Source: Candidatus Anaeroferrophillacea bacterium
GTDB lineage: Bacteria; Desulfobacterota; Anaeroferrophillalia; Anaeroferrophillales; Anaeroferrophillaceae
Assembly: GCA_016933675.1 (NCBI GenBank)
Contig: JAFGAM010000115.1
Coordinates: 1-59,170, forward strand
Direction: 5' to 3'
Length of the DNA stretch: 59,170 nucleotides
A model generated the notes under the pieces. The model was not told the origin of the DNA, searched no databases, and saw only the letters and a list, made by a program, of their open reading frames with translations. Both the position numbers and the translations under genes were made by a program. Position 1 is the first letter of the stretch. Each line of letters begins with the position of its first letter. Positions 33,404 through 43,533 of the stretch are shown one piece after another.

Positions 33404-34510
33404 TCAAAAATACTTTTTGCGGAAATGAATGTTCAGCAATATGCCAATCAGGGTCAGGGATGTCAGCAGCGACGTGCCACCGTAGCTGAACAGCGGCAAC
33501 GGGATACCGACCACCGGCATCAGCCCGATCACCATACCGATATTGATGAAAAACTGCCAGAAAAAGGTTGCCGTGATACCGATGGCCAGGTAGCTGCCGA
33601 AGGGGTCTCGGGCTTCGGTGCCGATGGTCAGGCCGCGCAGCAGGAAAAGCAGGAAAACGGCGATGAGGAGACTGCCGCCGAGGAAGCCCCACTGTTCGGC
33701 GTAGACCGCGAAGATGAAGTCGGTATGTTGCTCCGGCAGGAAGTGCAGCAGGGTCTGGGTGCCCTTGAGAAAACCCTTGCCCCAGATGCCGCCGGAGCCC
33801 ACGGCGATCTTCGACTGGGCGATGTGATAGCCGGCGCCGCGGGGATCCATCTCCGGGCTGATGAAGGTGAGAATCCGCTGTTGCTGGTAATCGTGGAGAA
33901 AGTGCCAGCCGCCGGCAGCGGCGGCGCCGGCGAGGCCGCAGATGGTAGTCATGGAGTGCCGGGTTATGCCGGCGGCGAAGATCATCGCCGCCGAAATCAG
34001 TGCCACCAGCATCGCGGTACCGAGATCCGGTTGTCTGATGATGAGCAGAAAAGGGAATGCCACGAGCCCGAAGGGGATCACCAGCTCGCGCAGATTGTAG
34101 GGCGGCGCTATCCTGCGACGGCTGAAGTACCGTGCCAGGGCCATGATTACCGCCAGTTTCGCCAGTTCCGACGGTTGGAAGGTAAGGCCGGCGACGGTGA
34201 GCCAGCGGGTCGCACCCATGGAGGTGCGGCCCATCAGCAGGACGAGCACCAGCAGGATGAGCGCGAGGGCGTAAACCGGGTAGGCGATCTTTTCAAACAA
34301 GTGGTAATCGATGGCGAAGCCGATTGTCATGCCGCCGATGCCGACGACAAACCACAGCAGTTGCCGGCGGCAGTGGTGGGGCAGCCAGGAGGCCATGTCG
34401 GGGTCGAAGGCGGCGCTGTAGATGGTGAGACAGCCGAGGGTGAAGAGGATGACGCAAAGCAGCAGCAGGCCGCCGTCGATGCGGCTGATGCGTGGCTGAC
34501 GGATGCTCAT
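33404..34510 (-). CDS. rodA: Rod shape-determining peptidoglycan glycosyltransferase RodA
   Basis: 368 residues with about ten transmembrane helices, a SEDS-family polymerase working with PBP2 in the elongasome. Landmarks include TVAGLTFQPSELAKLAVI, the RQPDLGTAM loop (with the catalytic Asp), QSKIAVGSGGIWGKG (30-40 residues later) and the C-terminal MVIGLMPVVGIPLPLFSYGG, all of which are typical. The start overlaps the mrdA stop by four bases. Confidence 0.96.
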   Translation of the reverse strand: MSIRQPRISRIDGGLLLLCVILFTLGCLTIYSAAFDPDMASWLPHHCRRQLLWFVVGIGGMTIGFAIDYHLFEKIAYPVYALALILLVLVLLMGRTSMGATRWLTVAGLTFQPSELAKLAVIMALARYFSRRRIAPPYNLRELVIPFGLVAFPFLLIIRQPDLGTAMLVALISAAMIFAAGITRHSMTTICGLAGAAAAGGWHFLHDYQQQRILTFISPEMDPRGAGYHIAQSKIAVGSGGIWGKGFLKGTQTLLHFLPEQHTDFIFAVYAEQWGFLGGSLLIAVFLLFLLRGLTIGTEARDPFGSYLAIGITATFFWQFFINIGMVIGLMPVVGIPLPLFSYGGTSLLTSLTLIGILLNIHFRKKYF

Positions 34511-36363
34511 GGCTCCCCCGATCTCTCGTTTGCTTCGTTTCCGTTGCCCAGATAACGGGCGATCAGTTCGCTGACCAGCGGCCCGGCAGCGCTGCCGCCG
34601 TGACCGCCGTGTTCAACCAGGGCGGCAACAACGATGCGCGGCTCGCGGAAGGGGGCGAAGCCGACGAACCAGGCGTGGTCGCGGTATTTCCAGGGAATCT
34701 CCTCCTCGTCCGGCGGCGGGCCGCTGCCCATGCGGACCACCTGGGCGGTACCGGTCTTGCCGGCCATCTCCAGTTCCGGGTGCTGCCGGCCCAGGGCGTG
34801 CGCCGTTCCCCGGGGTTCGTTGACCACCCGCCAGAGGGCCCGGCGGATTTTTTCAAGGTGCCGCGGGTCGATCTCCAGTCCCCGGGGAGCGGCCGGGGTC
34901 ACTATCCGGCCGCCGGTTTCCGGGCGGATGATATCCCGCACCAGCCGCGGTCGAAACCAGGTGCCGCCGTTGGCCAAGGGCACGTAAGCGGCTGCCATCT
35001 GCAGCGGCGTGGCGGTGGTGTAGCCCTGGCCGATGGCTACCGACAGGGTTTCACCGCCATACCACTGCTGGTGGATGTGCTTCAGTTTCCAGGACGAGGT
35101 CGGCACGAGACCGGGACGCTCCTCTGGCAGGTCGATGCCGGTTTCCCTGCCGAGGCCGAACATCTCCGCGTAGTGGGCGATACGGTCGATGGGGATCTGT
35201 TCGCCAAGGTTATAGTAGTAGACATCGCAGGATTCCTTCAACGAGCGGCCGAGATCGACGCCGCCGTGACCATACTTGTTCCAGCAGCGGAAGGCGGTGT
35301 CGCCCATTTTGTGGGTACCGTTGCAGAAGAAGGCGGTGCGCTCGGTGATCACGCCGTCCTCAAGGGCGGCGGCGGCGACGATCGGCTTGAAGGTCGAGCC
35401 GGGCGGGTAGGTGCCCTGGATAGCGCGGTTCTGTAACGGGTGCAGGGGGTTGCCGTGGATCCGTTGCCAGTCTTCGCGGCTGATCCGGGCGGCGAAGAGG
35501 TTGTTGGAGAAGGTCGGGCTGCTGGCCATGGCGAGTACGTCGCCGGTGTGGGGATCGAGGGCAACGATGGCGCCGGTGAGCTCTTTCAGCAGGGTCGCGG
35601 CATGGCGCTGCAGTTCGATGTCGATGGTCAGAGTGAGGCTGGCCCCCGCTGTCGGCGCCGCCAGGACGTGCGACCGCACCTCCCGGCCCATGGCGTTGAC
35701 CTCCACCTGGCGTTTGCCGTCGGTGCCCCGCAGCACCTCCTCGTAGGCCGCCTCGATGCCGGTGCGGCCCACCAGGTCGTCGGGATAGTAGGATTCATAG
35801 GCCGGTTGAGACAGTTCCTCTTCGTTGATGAAGCCGAGATAGCCGAGGATATGGGCGCAGTCATCGTCGAATGGATAGGTGCGCAGCGGTTCGATTTCAA
35901 CGAGGATGCCCGGCAGCCCGGACTGGTGCGCCGCGAGCCGGGCCAGTTCGTCACGGTCGAGATTGTTCTTCAGTTTTACCGGCTTGTAATGGAGGTGACG
36001 CGGGATCTCGCCGTAGCGGTGGATGATATCCACCGCCTCGAGATCGGGAACATGTCGCTGGATGGCCGCCGCCAAACTTTCGATATCGATGACGTTTTCC
36101 GGGATCAGGCTGAGATTGAAGCCCGGATGGTTGTCCGCCAGCAGGCGCCGGTGGCGGTCATAGACCAGTCCCCTGAGGGCGCGCATGCGCCGTACCCGGA
36201 TGCGGTTGTTCTGCGCCTGGAGGTTGTAGTCGCCGCCCCGGATCACCTGCAGGTACCACAGCCGGGCAACGAGTGCCAGGGCGGCGAGGCAGATGACCGC
36301 CAGGATGATGCGGACGTTCTTTTCCAGCTGTTCCTGTTTGGTCTGCTGATCGATGAAGGACAT
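34507..36363 (-). CDS. mrdA: Penicillin-binding protein 2 (elongation transpeptidase)
   Basis: A 618-residue class B PBP for rod elongation. One N-terminal transmembrane segment (about 17-38) is followed by a dimerisation domain (RVRRMRALRGLVYDRH, LL..N.PGFN) and a transpeptidase domain with SxxK at about residue 322 (GSTFKP), SCD (KESCDVYYYNLG) and KTG (AGKTGTAQV). It forms a complex with RodA, whose gene is fused in translation by a four-base overlap. The length and motif order match PBP2. Confidence 0.96.
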   Translation of the reverse strand: MSFIDQQTKQEQLEKNVRIILAVICLAALALVARLWYLQVIRGGDYNLQAQNNRIRVRRMRALRGLVYDRHRRLLADNHPGFNLSLIPENVIDIESLAAAIQRHVPDLEAVDIIHRYGEIPRHLHYKPVKLKNNLDRDELARLAAHQSGLPGILVEIEPLRTYPFDDDCAHILGYLGFINEEELSQPAYESYYPDDLVGRTGIEAAYEEVLRGTDGKRQVEVNAMGREVRSHVLAAPTAGASLTLTIDIELQRHAATLLKELTGAIVALDPHTGDVLAMASSPTFSNNLFAARISREDWQRIHGNPLHPLQNRAIQGTYPPGSTFKPIVAAAALEDGVITERTAFFCNGTHKMGDTAFRCWNKYGHGGVDLGRSLKESCDVYYYNLGEQIPIDRIAHYAEMFGLGRETGIDLPEERPGLVPTSSWKLKHIHQQWYGGETLSVAIGQGYTTATPLQMAAAYVPLANGGTWFRPRLVRDIIRPETGGRIVTPAAPRGLEIDPRHLEKIRRALWRVVNEPRGTAHALGRQHPELEMAGKTGTAQVVRMGSGPPPDEEEIPWKYRDHAWFVGFAPFREPRIVVAALVEHGGHGGSAAGPLVSELIARYLGNGNEANERSGEP

Positions 36364-36466
36364 GGCTTTCGCGGTATGGGTAAGCCGGCGACGCGGGGTG
36401 CGGTTGTCGATGCCGGATGCCGGGGCGGCGGCCGTGATTCCCGCGTGTCCGGCTGCCGGCGCGGGT

Positions 36467-36982
36467 TCAGTGAGCGGCGAACTGCCGGCGGCGGAAAAAA
36501 TGAAGGCCGGAGTGCAGCAGCAACAGCAGCGGCAGGGCGCAGATGCCGCTGATGATTGCCGAAGCCAGCGCCATCCGGAAATGGGCGCCGAAATCGAGCA
36601 GCGGGTGGGGGCCGAGAAACAGGTGGCGGCCGGTTGCCAGCAGCAGCTGACAGCCGATCGCCAGCAGTGCCTGGGCCGGCAGACGGTCGAGGTTGATGGT
36701 GCGATGGGCGGCGGCCATTGCCACGTGGAGAATCATGTAGCTGATGGCGGCGTAGCCGGTGAACCCCGGGGCCAGGGCGTCGGCGATGAGGCCCAGAATC
36801 AGGGTGAACAGCAGGCCGGCCGCCGGGGCGAAGGCGGCGGCGTAGAAAACGATCAGGGCGCAGTGAAATTCCGGTGTGACTGTCAGCCAGCCGATGGCCG
36901 GCAGCACGGTCATCCGCAGGCTCAGGGAGATGATGCCGAGCAGCAGTCCGGCAAAACCGAGGAAAACGTCCGGTTTACTCAT
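36467..36982 (-). CDS. mreD: Rod shape-determining protein MreD
   Basis: 171 residues with about five hydrophobic helices and short loops, typical of this poorly conserved membrane protein (MreD) of the elongasome. Its identity rests partly on position between mreC and mrdA. The ATG at 36982 overlaps mreC by 8 bases. About 100 bases separate it from mrdA. Confidence 0.85.
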   Translation of the reverse strand: MSKPDVFLGFAGLLLGIISLSLRMTVLPAIGWLTVTPEFHCALIVFYAAAFAPAAGLLFTLILGLIADALAPGFTGYAAISYMILHVAMAAAHRTINLDRLPAQALLAIGCQLLLATGRHLFLGPHPLLDFGAHFRMALASAIISGICALPLLLLLHSGLHFFRRRQFAAH

Positions 36983-37820
36983 GCGGGGAACGGCCGCCGG
37001 CGGCGGGAGCCAGGAGGATTTCCTCGAGCTGATCCATGTGCGCGAAAGGCTCGACGGTTGCCGCCGTTCCCAGCCCTTCGGCACCGTCCCGGCTTACGGC
37101 GACCACCCGGCCCACGGGCAGACCCTTGGGGTAGACGCCATCCTGGCCCGAGGTGATGACGGTGTCGCCGACGGTGATGTCGGTGGTGCGGGGCAGGTAG
37201 TGTAGCTCGCACAGCGGCCGGTTGGCACCCTTGAGCAGGGCCCGTTCACGGCTGCGCTGGATGATGACGTCGCAGGCGCTGTGCTGGTCGGTGATCAGCA
37301 TGACCTTGGCGGAGAAAGGGGATACCGCGGTTACCTGGCCGATGATGCCGCAGGGAGTGACGGCCGGGGTGTGGCGGGTGAGGTGATCGCGACCGCCGCG
37401 GTCGATGAAGATCATCCGCGAGACCCCGTCCAGGCTGCGGCCGATGATGTTGGCGATGGCGGTCTGCGCCGGCAGATGGTGGCTGGTGCCGAAGTCCAGC
37501 AACCGCCGCAGCTCGCGGTTTTCCCGCCGCGCCTCGGCTAGCTCGATGAGCTGGTACTCGAGGTTGGCCACCCGGTTTCGGAGTTCCCGGTTTTCGCGCT
37601 TTACGTTGACGAGGAGCAGGTAGTTGCGGATCAGGGCATCGGTCCGGTCGACAACCGTGTCGGCCGCCTTCTGGAACGGAAAGGCGGCGGCCATGAACAG
37701 GCTCTCGACCCGGGGCAGGAACGGATGCTCGCGGCTTCCGAGGCCGAGGAGCAGACTGGACACGGCGAACACCGCGCAGACCGTGAAGAGCAGCTGGTGC
37801 CGTTTGACGAAGGAAAACAC
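36975..37820 (-). CDS. mreC: Rod shape-determining protein MreC
   Basis: 281 residues: a single N-terminal transmembrane helix (about 9-27), a coiled coil (about 65-110; VKRENRELRNRVANLEYQLI), and the periplasmic beta domain with GRSLDGVSRMIFIDRGGRDHL, VTPCGIIGQV and DITVGDTVITSGQDGVYPKGLPVG. MreC links MreB to the wall synthases. It lies between mreB and mreD in the usual order. Confidence 0.95.
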   Translation of the reverse strand: MFSFVKRHQLLFTVCAVFAVSSLLLGLGSREHPFLPRVESLFMAAAFPFQKAADTVVDRTDALIRNYLLLVNVKRENRELRNRVANLEYQLIELAEARRENRELRRLLDFGTSHHLPAQTAIANIIGRSLDGVSRMIFIDRGGRDHLTRHTPAVTPCGIIGQVTAVSPFSAKVMLITDQHSACDVIIQRSRERALLKGANRPLCELHYLPRTTDITVGDTVITSGQDGVYPKGLPVGRVVAVSRDGAEGLGTAATVEPFAHMDQLEEILLAPAAGGRSPHE

Positions 37821-37863
37821 GGCTTCCTTTTACCTCAGGATCATGGACCGGGTTGCGGGTTAA

Positions 37864-39241
<1,378 letters not shown>

Positions 39242-40624
39242 ATGAACCAGTCGATGGCGGATCCCCTGCACGTATATACCGTCGCCCAGGTGACCCGTGA
39301 CGTCCGGCTGCTGCTGGAGGATCATTTCAGTGCCGTCTGGATCGAGGGCGAGGTGTCCAATTTCCGGGTGCCCGCCTCCGGCCATTTCTACTTTTCTCTC
39401 AAGGACGAACAGGCGCAGCTGAAAGCGGTGATGTTCCGGGGCCGCCAGGGGGCCGCCGGCGTCCGGCCGCGGGACGGCGACCGGGTGCTGTGTCTCGGCC
39501 GCCTGTCGGTATTCGAGCCGCGGGGTGAGTACCAGCTCGTGGTCGAAGCCCTGGAGATGCGCGGCTACGGTGCCGCCATGCGGGCCTACGAGGAGCTCAA
39601 GCGGCGCCTCGCCGCCGAAGGGCTGTTCGCCGCCGAGGCGAAGCGGTCCATTCCGTTGCTGCCCCGGCACGTTGCCGTCATTACCTCACCCACCGGTGCC
39701 GCGGTGCGCGATATCCTCCAGGTAATCAGCCGGCGGTTCGCCGGCCTCCGGGTGACGGTTTTCCCGGTAACGGTCCAGGGGCAGCGGGCGGCGTTGGAGA
39801 TATCCGCCGCCCTCTACCGCTGCAACGCCCATTTCAAGGATGATGTGGATGCCATCATCCTCGCCCGCGGCGGCGGTTCCTGGGAGGATCTGGCACCTTT
39901 CAACGAGGAGGTGGTGGCGCGGGCGATCCATGCATCGGTCATTCCGGTGATCAGTGCCGTGGGACACGAGACCGATTTCACCATCGCCGACCTGGCGGCC
40001 GATCTACGGGCGCCGACCCCCTCCGCGGCCGCCGAACTGGTGGTTGCCTCCCGTGCCGAAGTGGCGGCGCGGGTTGCCGGATTGCGCCGGCGGCTGCAGT
40101 TGTGCCTGGACCACCTGCTGGCGGCCCGGCGACAGCGGCTGGCCTGGTGCGCCGACCGCCTCGAGCGGCCCCATGCATTGTATGCCCGGCAGCGCCAGCG
40201 GGCGGATGATCTGGCCGGCCGGTTGGCGGCGGCGGTGCGGCGCCGGTTCGATGCCCGGCGCCTGACGTTTACCCGGCTGGAGGGGAGCCTCGCGCGACAT
40301 GATCCCGGGGTCCGGATCGCGGGGTTGCGGCAGACGGTGGAACGCCGGGAGGAGCGGCTGCGGGCGGTGTTTACGCACCGGCTCGAAAACCGTCGTCATC
40401 ACCTCGGTCTGGCCGCCGCCCGGCTCGACGGTGCCAACCCCCTGGCGGTGCTGCGCCGCGGTTTCGCGGTGTTGGAACGGCTGCCGGATCGCCGGCCGGT
40501 CCATGCCGCCGCCCGGCTTGTTCCCGGTGAACATGTGGCGGCGCGTTTCGCCGACGGCAGCGCCCGCTGCCTGGTGGAGGAGGTGACGCTGGGGGATGGA
40601 GGACATGATGAAACGGGATCATGA
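39242..40624 (+). CDS. xseA: Exodeoxyribonuclease VII large subunit
   Basis: 460 residues. N-terminal OB-fold with VYTVAQVTRDVRLLLEDHF and WIEGEVSNFR...GHFYFSLKD, then the catalytic domain with VAVITSPTGAAVRDILQVI, ILARGGGSWEDL, ISAVGHETDFTIADLAADLRAPTPSAAAEL, followed by the long coiled-coil region that binds XseB. Acts with XseB in the cytosol to degrade single-stranded DNA. The ATG at 39242 is chosen; 39254 is a second option. The coding sequence overlaps the following gene by 29 bases. Confidence 0.95.
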   Translation: MNQSMADPLHVYTVAQVTRDVRLLLEDHFSAVWIEGEVSNFRVPASGHFYFSLKDEQAQLKAVMFRGRQGAAGVRPRDGDRVLCLGRLSVFEPRGEYQLVVEALEMRGYGAAMRAYEELKRRLAAEGLFAAEAKRSIPLLPRHVAVITSPTGAAVRDILQVISRRFAGLRVTVFPVTVQGQRAALEISAALYRCNAHFKDDVDAIILARGGGSWEDLAPFNEEVVARAIHASVIPVISAVGHETDFTIADLAADLRAPTPSAAAELVVASRAEVAARVAGLRRRLQLCLDHLLAARRQRLAWCADRLERPHALYARQRQRADDLAGRLAAAVRRRFDARRLTFTRLEGSLARHDPGVRIAGLRQTVERREERLRAVFTHRLENRRHHLGLAAARLDGANPLAVLRRGFAVLERLPDRRPVHAAARLVPGEHVAARFADGSARCLVEEVTLGDGGHDETGS

Positions 40625-41642
40625 CCATCCGGCGGGCCGGGGGCCGCGGCCGGCCCCGGTGACGGAAGCGTGTTCCGGCCGTTCTCTTTGGCCGGGCTGC
40701 CGCGCCGCTGCCGGCAGCGGCAACGGCCGAAAGCGGGTTCTGCACGGTGCCGGGTTCGCTCTGCTTGTCGGTATGCTGGCGCTGCTGTGGCCGGCCGGCA
40801 TGCCGGCGGCCGGTTTTGCGTCGGTGCCGGAGTTACTGTCCCTTTCGGAAACGGTAGCTGTCACCACCCGCACGCCCCGCCGGGGCGAGGCGGTGGTACT
40901 GGTCATGCGGGCTGCGGCCGCCGGGGTTCCGCAGGCGGTGGTGTTTTTCGACCGCCGTTATTCCGTGGCCGCCGTCGGCGACCGGTTCGTCGCCGTTTGT
41001 CCGGTGCCCCTGACGGCGGGGCCCGGGCCGCGGGAGCTGCAGGTGCTGCGCGAGCGGGGCGGTGAACGGCTGAACCTGGAGGTGTTGCCAGCCGATTACG
41101 GTGAGGAGCGTCTTGAGCTTCCCCCGGAAATGGTGACGCCCACCCGGCCGGAGCATCTCGAGCGCATCCGGCGTGATCGCCGGCGGCTGGCGGCGGCCTA
41201 CGGCGCCTCCGCCGATCGGGTGCTGTTCCCGACGCCTTTTGTTCGGCCGCTGGAAGGAGAGCTCATCACCCCCTTCGGCAAGCGGCGGATACTCAACGGC
41301 ATTCCCAAACAGCCCCATGGCGGTATCGATATCCGTGGTGCCTCCGGTACCCCGGTATGCACCAGCGCCGCCGGCCGGGTGGTGCTCGCCGAGGAGCTTT
41401 ATTACAGCGGCCGGGCGGTGATCATCGACCACGGCCTTGAGGTTTTTTCCCTTTACCTGCACCTCGACGAGCTTGCCGTGGTCGCCGGTGACGAGGTTGG
41501 TCGGGGGCAGTTCATCGGCCGGGTCGGCAGCACCGGTCGGGTGACCGGGCCGCACCTGCACTGGGGGGTTAAGATTGCCGGCGTGTTTGTCGATCCCCTG
41601 CGATTTGTCGCCGCGAGCCGTTTTCTGGCCGCGGATGAGTGA
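40596..41642 (+). CDS. M23-family metallopeptidase (LytM domain)
   Basis: 348 residues. A hydrophobic stretch near residues 52-75 is a signal anchor or signal peptide after a long charged N-terminus, so the protein is exported. The C-terminal M23 domain has Zn ligands in HGGIDIRG (about residue 242) and HLHWG (about 320), with a Gly-rich fold between them. A Gln/Arg-rich middle lacks known motifs. M23 enzymes cut peptidoglycan cross-bridges, and its position between xseA and xseB is conserved in some relatives. The overlap with xseA suggests coupled translation. A later start (about 40608) is possible. Confidence 0.8.
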   Translation: MEDMMKRDHDHPAGRGPRPAPVTEACSGRSLWPGCRAAAGSGNGRKRVLHGAGFALLVGMLALLWPAGMPAAGFASVPELLSLSETVAVTTRTPRRGEAVVLVMRAAAAGVPQAVVFFDRRYSVAAVGDRFVAVCPVPLTAGPGPRELQVLRERGGERLNLEVLPADYGEERLELPPEMVTPTRPEHLERIRRDRRRLAAAYGASADRVLFPTPFVRPLEGELITPFGKRRILNGIPKQPHGGIDIRGASGTPVCTSAAGRVVLAEELYYSGRAVIIDHGLEVFSLYLHLDELAVVAGDEVGRGQFIGRVGSTGRVTGPHLHWGVKIAGVFVDPLRFVAASRFLAADE

Positions 41643-41659
41643 CAAGGAGGCGTTGCCGC

Positions 41660-41905
41660 ATGACGAAATCGAATTTTGAAACCGCGCTGAAGCGGCTCGA
41701 AGAGGTTGTCAATCGGCTGGAAAGTGGTGAACTATCCCTCGATCAGGCGTTGAAGCTCTTCGAACAGGGAATCGGGCTTGCCCGCATGTGCAGCAAACGG
41801 CTCGACGAGGTGGAGGAGAAGGTGCAAATCCTCCTGGCCGGTGAACCCGGCGAGCGGCTCGAGCCCTTTGCCGCCGGCACCGGCGAGGAACCGTCCCGTG
41901 ACTGA
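41660..41905 (+). CDS. xseB: Exodeoxyribonuclease VII small subunit
   Basis: 81 residues, nearly all helical: FETALKRLEEVVNRLESGEL then LSLDQALKLFEQGIGL and LARMCSKRLDEVEEKVQIL, the family signature. Binds XseA. The ATG at 41660 has AAGGAGG nine bases upstream, and the earlier in-frame ATG at 41639 lacks one. The stop overlaps the ispA GTG start. Confidence 0.95.
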   Translation: MTKSNFETALKRLEEVVNRLESGELSLDQALKLFEQGIGLARMCSKRLDEVEEKVQILLAGEPGERLEPFAAGTGEEPSRD

Positions 41906-42800
41906 CATCAAGACCACCATCGCCATGGAGGCTGCCGCTTTCGAGACCTGGCTGCGCCATGCCGCCATCGGCCCCGGGGCGGGAGAAACCGATGGCGGGC
42001 TGAAAACCCTGTGCGAGGCGATGGCCTACAGCCTGTTCGCCGGCGGCAAGCGTATCCGCCCGGTGCTGACGCTCACCGCCGGCCGCCTGTTCGCCGCCGC
42101 CGACCGGGTGCTGCTGCCGGTGGCCGCCGCCTTCGAGATGGTGCATACCTACTCGCTGATTCACGACGATCTGCCGGCGATGGACGATGACAACTTCCGT
42201 CGCGGCCGGCCGACGAATCACCGGGTCCACGGCGAGGGGATGGCGATTCTCGCCGGCGATGCCCTGCTGACCGACGCCTTCCGGCTGCTGGCCGGGGTGA
42301 GCGGTCTGGACGCTGACGTGCGCTGCCGGCTGGTGGCGCTGTTGGCCGGGGCCGCCGGGTCCCAGGGGATGGTGGGCGGCCAGGCGATGGACCTGTTTCA
42401 TGAGGGCAGCGAAGCTGTGGATGCCGATGTTCTCTGGCGGCTCCAGGCGCTGAAGACCGGTGCCATGCTCACCGGCGCGGTGGTCGCCGGCGGGCTGGCC
42501 GGCGGCGCCGGCGAGGAAGAACTCGCGGCCCTGGAGGATTACGGCCGGGCCATCGGCCGGGCCTTTCAGGTGGCCGACGATATCCTCGATGAGACCGGTA
42601 CGCTGGCGGAACTGGGCAAGGATATCGGTTCCGACCGGGAGCGTGGCAAGGTGACCGCGGTGAGCCTGCTGGGCCTTGATGCCGCCCGGAAGCTTTTGGC
42701 GGAGACGGTTGAAAAGGCCTGCGCGGTGCTGGCGGTCTTTGGTTCCCGCGCCGTCCTGCTGCAGGGGATTGCCAGGTATATTGCCACGCGCCGGTCGTAG
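41898..42800 (+). CDS. ispA: Farnesyl diphosphate synthase (polyprenyl synthetase)
   Basis: 300 residues of the class I prenyl transferase that condenses IPP with DMAPP/GPP, giving the C15 precursor for undecaprenyl, quinones and hopanoids. The two Asp-rich motifs DDLPAMDD (about 91-98) and DDILD (about 227-231) and SLIHDDLP/RRGRPTNH are seen, with FAGGKRIRP at about 50. The GTG at 41898 has GAGGAA 8 bases upstream. It overlaps xseB by 8 bases. Unlike many relatives, no dxs gene follows; the next gene is a cytochrome. Confidence 0.94.
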   Translation: MTDIKTTIAMEAAAFETWLRHAAIGPGAGETDGGLKTLCEAMAYSLFAGGKRIRPVLTLTAGRLFAAADRVLLPVAAAFEMVHTYSLIHDDLPAMDDDNFRRGRPTNHRVHGEGMAILAGDALLTDAFRLLAGVSGLDADVRCRLVALLAGAAGSQGMVGGQAMDLFHEGSEAVDADVLWRLQALKTGAMLTGAVVAGGLAGGAGEEELAALEDYGRAIGRAFQVADDILDETGTLAELGKDIGSDRERGKVTAVSLLGLDAARKLLAETVEKACAVLAVFGSRAVLLQGIARYIATRRS

Positions 42801-42849
42801 TCGGACGGTCGGGTGATTTTGCCATCTTCACCTTCATCGTTGGTGCAAT

Positions 42850-42894
42850 CCGGCAGGGGTTACGGTTTCATATCGGTATTGACCCCTGTGCCGG
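42850..42894. other. Hairpin between ispA and the cytochrome gene
   Basis: CCGGCAGGGGT (42850-42860) pairs with ACCCCTGTGCCGG (42882-42894) with a two-base bulge around a 21-base loop. It may be a 3' hairpin of the ispA operon or a leader structure of the cytochrome gene. It does not match a c-di-GMP (GEMM) riboswitch in any way I can see. Confidence 0.4.
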
Positions 42895-42934
42895 GTATTC
42901 GTGTCACGCAGGTTGTCGATGGGCTGGATTCGCT

Positions 42935-43258
42935 ATGCGCCTGAATACCTTGCCGGTATTTGTTTTCACCTTCCTGCTGACCATGTTTGCCGCCGGTTGC
43001 GGCGGTCCCTCCGCCGGTGATCCGGAGAACGGCGCCCGGATTTACCGGCGGCTGCGCTGTGCCGCCTGTCATGAAAACCGCACGGCCGGCAGTACGGTTC
43101 CTGATCTCTCCGGTTTTACCCTGTCTTTCCGGCGTTTCCGAGCCATCCTTCGTAAACCGTCGGGCGCCGCCATGCCTGCCTACGGTCCGGAGCGGGTGGC
43201 GGATAAGGAAGCTGCCGATCTCCATGCCTGGCTGCGGGATCGGCGGCGTGACCCCTGA
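42935..43258 (+). CDS. Monoheme c-type cytochrome lipoprotein
   Basis: 107 residues. A signal ends at a lipobox FAAGC (C22), so it is probably tethered to a membrane, outside the cytoplasm. One heme-binding CAACH (C42, C45, H46) follows, and M80 in AAMPAYGP is the likely axial ligand, typical of small class I c cytochromes. It lies 275 bases upstream of the hydrogenase genes and could pass electrons from the hydrogenase to other carriers, but the independent position and spacing leave this open. Confidence 0.78.
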   Translation: MRLNTLPVFVFTFLLTMFAAGCGGPSAGDPENGARIYRRLRCAACHENRTAGSTVPDLSGFTLSFRRFRAILRKPSGAAMPAYGPERVADKEAADLHAWLRDRRRDP

Positions 43259-43332
43259 CGGATACGGCGGGTTTTTATGCCCGGTGACCGGAATCCTTGA
43301 GCTTTTTCTGCCCGTCCGTCCGATCCCGGATA

Positions 43333-43359
43333 CTGAATCATGAATCCTGAATTATGGAA
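43333..43359. repeat. Short heptamer repeat (CTGAATC-type)
   Basis: Three adjacent imperfect 7-base copies, CTGAATC ATGAATC CTGAATT, followed by a weaker ATGGAAC. A similar CTGACTC pair occurs at 19294-19307 before dnaE. Confidence 0.5.
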
Positions 43360-43362
43360 CCC

Positions 43363-43382
43363 GAAACCGGGGCCGTTTTTTT
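43363..43382 (+). terminator. Possible terminator after the cytochrome gene
   Basis: GAAACCGG and CCGTTT flank GG and run into a T tract (43376-43382), giving a short GC hairpin with a bulge before a T-run. The stem is weaker than a typical intrinsic terminator. Confidence 0.35.
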
Positions 43383-43413
43383 CGGCACCGGCGGCATGGG
43401 GCGATCATTTGGG

Positions 43414-43443
43414 TTGACAGCGGTAAAACAAGCGTTGTATTGA
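43414..43443 (+). promoter_or_regulatory. Candidate promoter of the hydrogenase operon
   Basis: TTGACA (43414-43419), 18-base spacer, TATTGA (43438-43443), about 90 bases before the small-subunit gene. No TGGCAC-N5-TTGC (sigma-54) signature was found in this stretch. Confidence 0.5.
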
Positions 43444-43533
43444 CAAAAAAACAGGTTCCGGAGGGCGCGGCGGAAACGACTTGCCGGTAAGCTTCCCCCC
43501 GGCGGTGATATCCGGCAGATGAAAGGAGCGGGC

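Noticed and set aside
42801-42934. Possible c-di-GMP (GEMM) riboswitch before the cytochrome gene
   Set aside because: A hairpin is present but neither the GEMM core nor its tetraloop receptor pattern could be found.
43259-43533. Sigma-54 promoter for the hydrogenase operon
   Set aside because: No TGGCAC-N5-TTGC match; the TTGACA/TATTGA pair is a better candidate.
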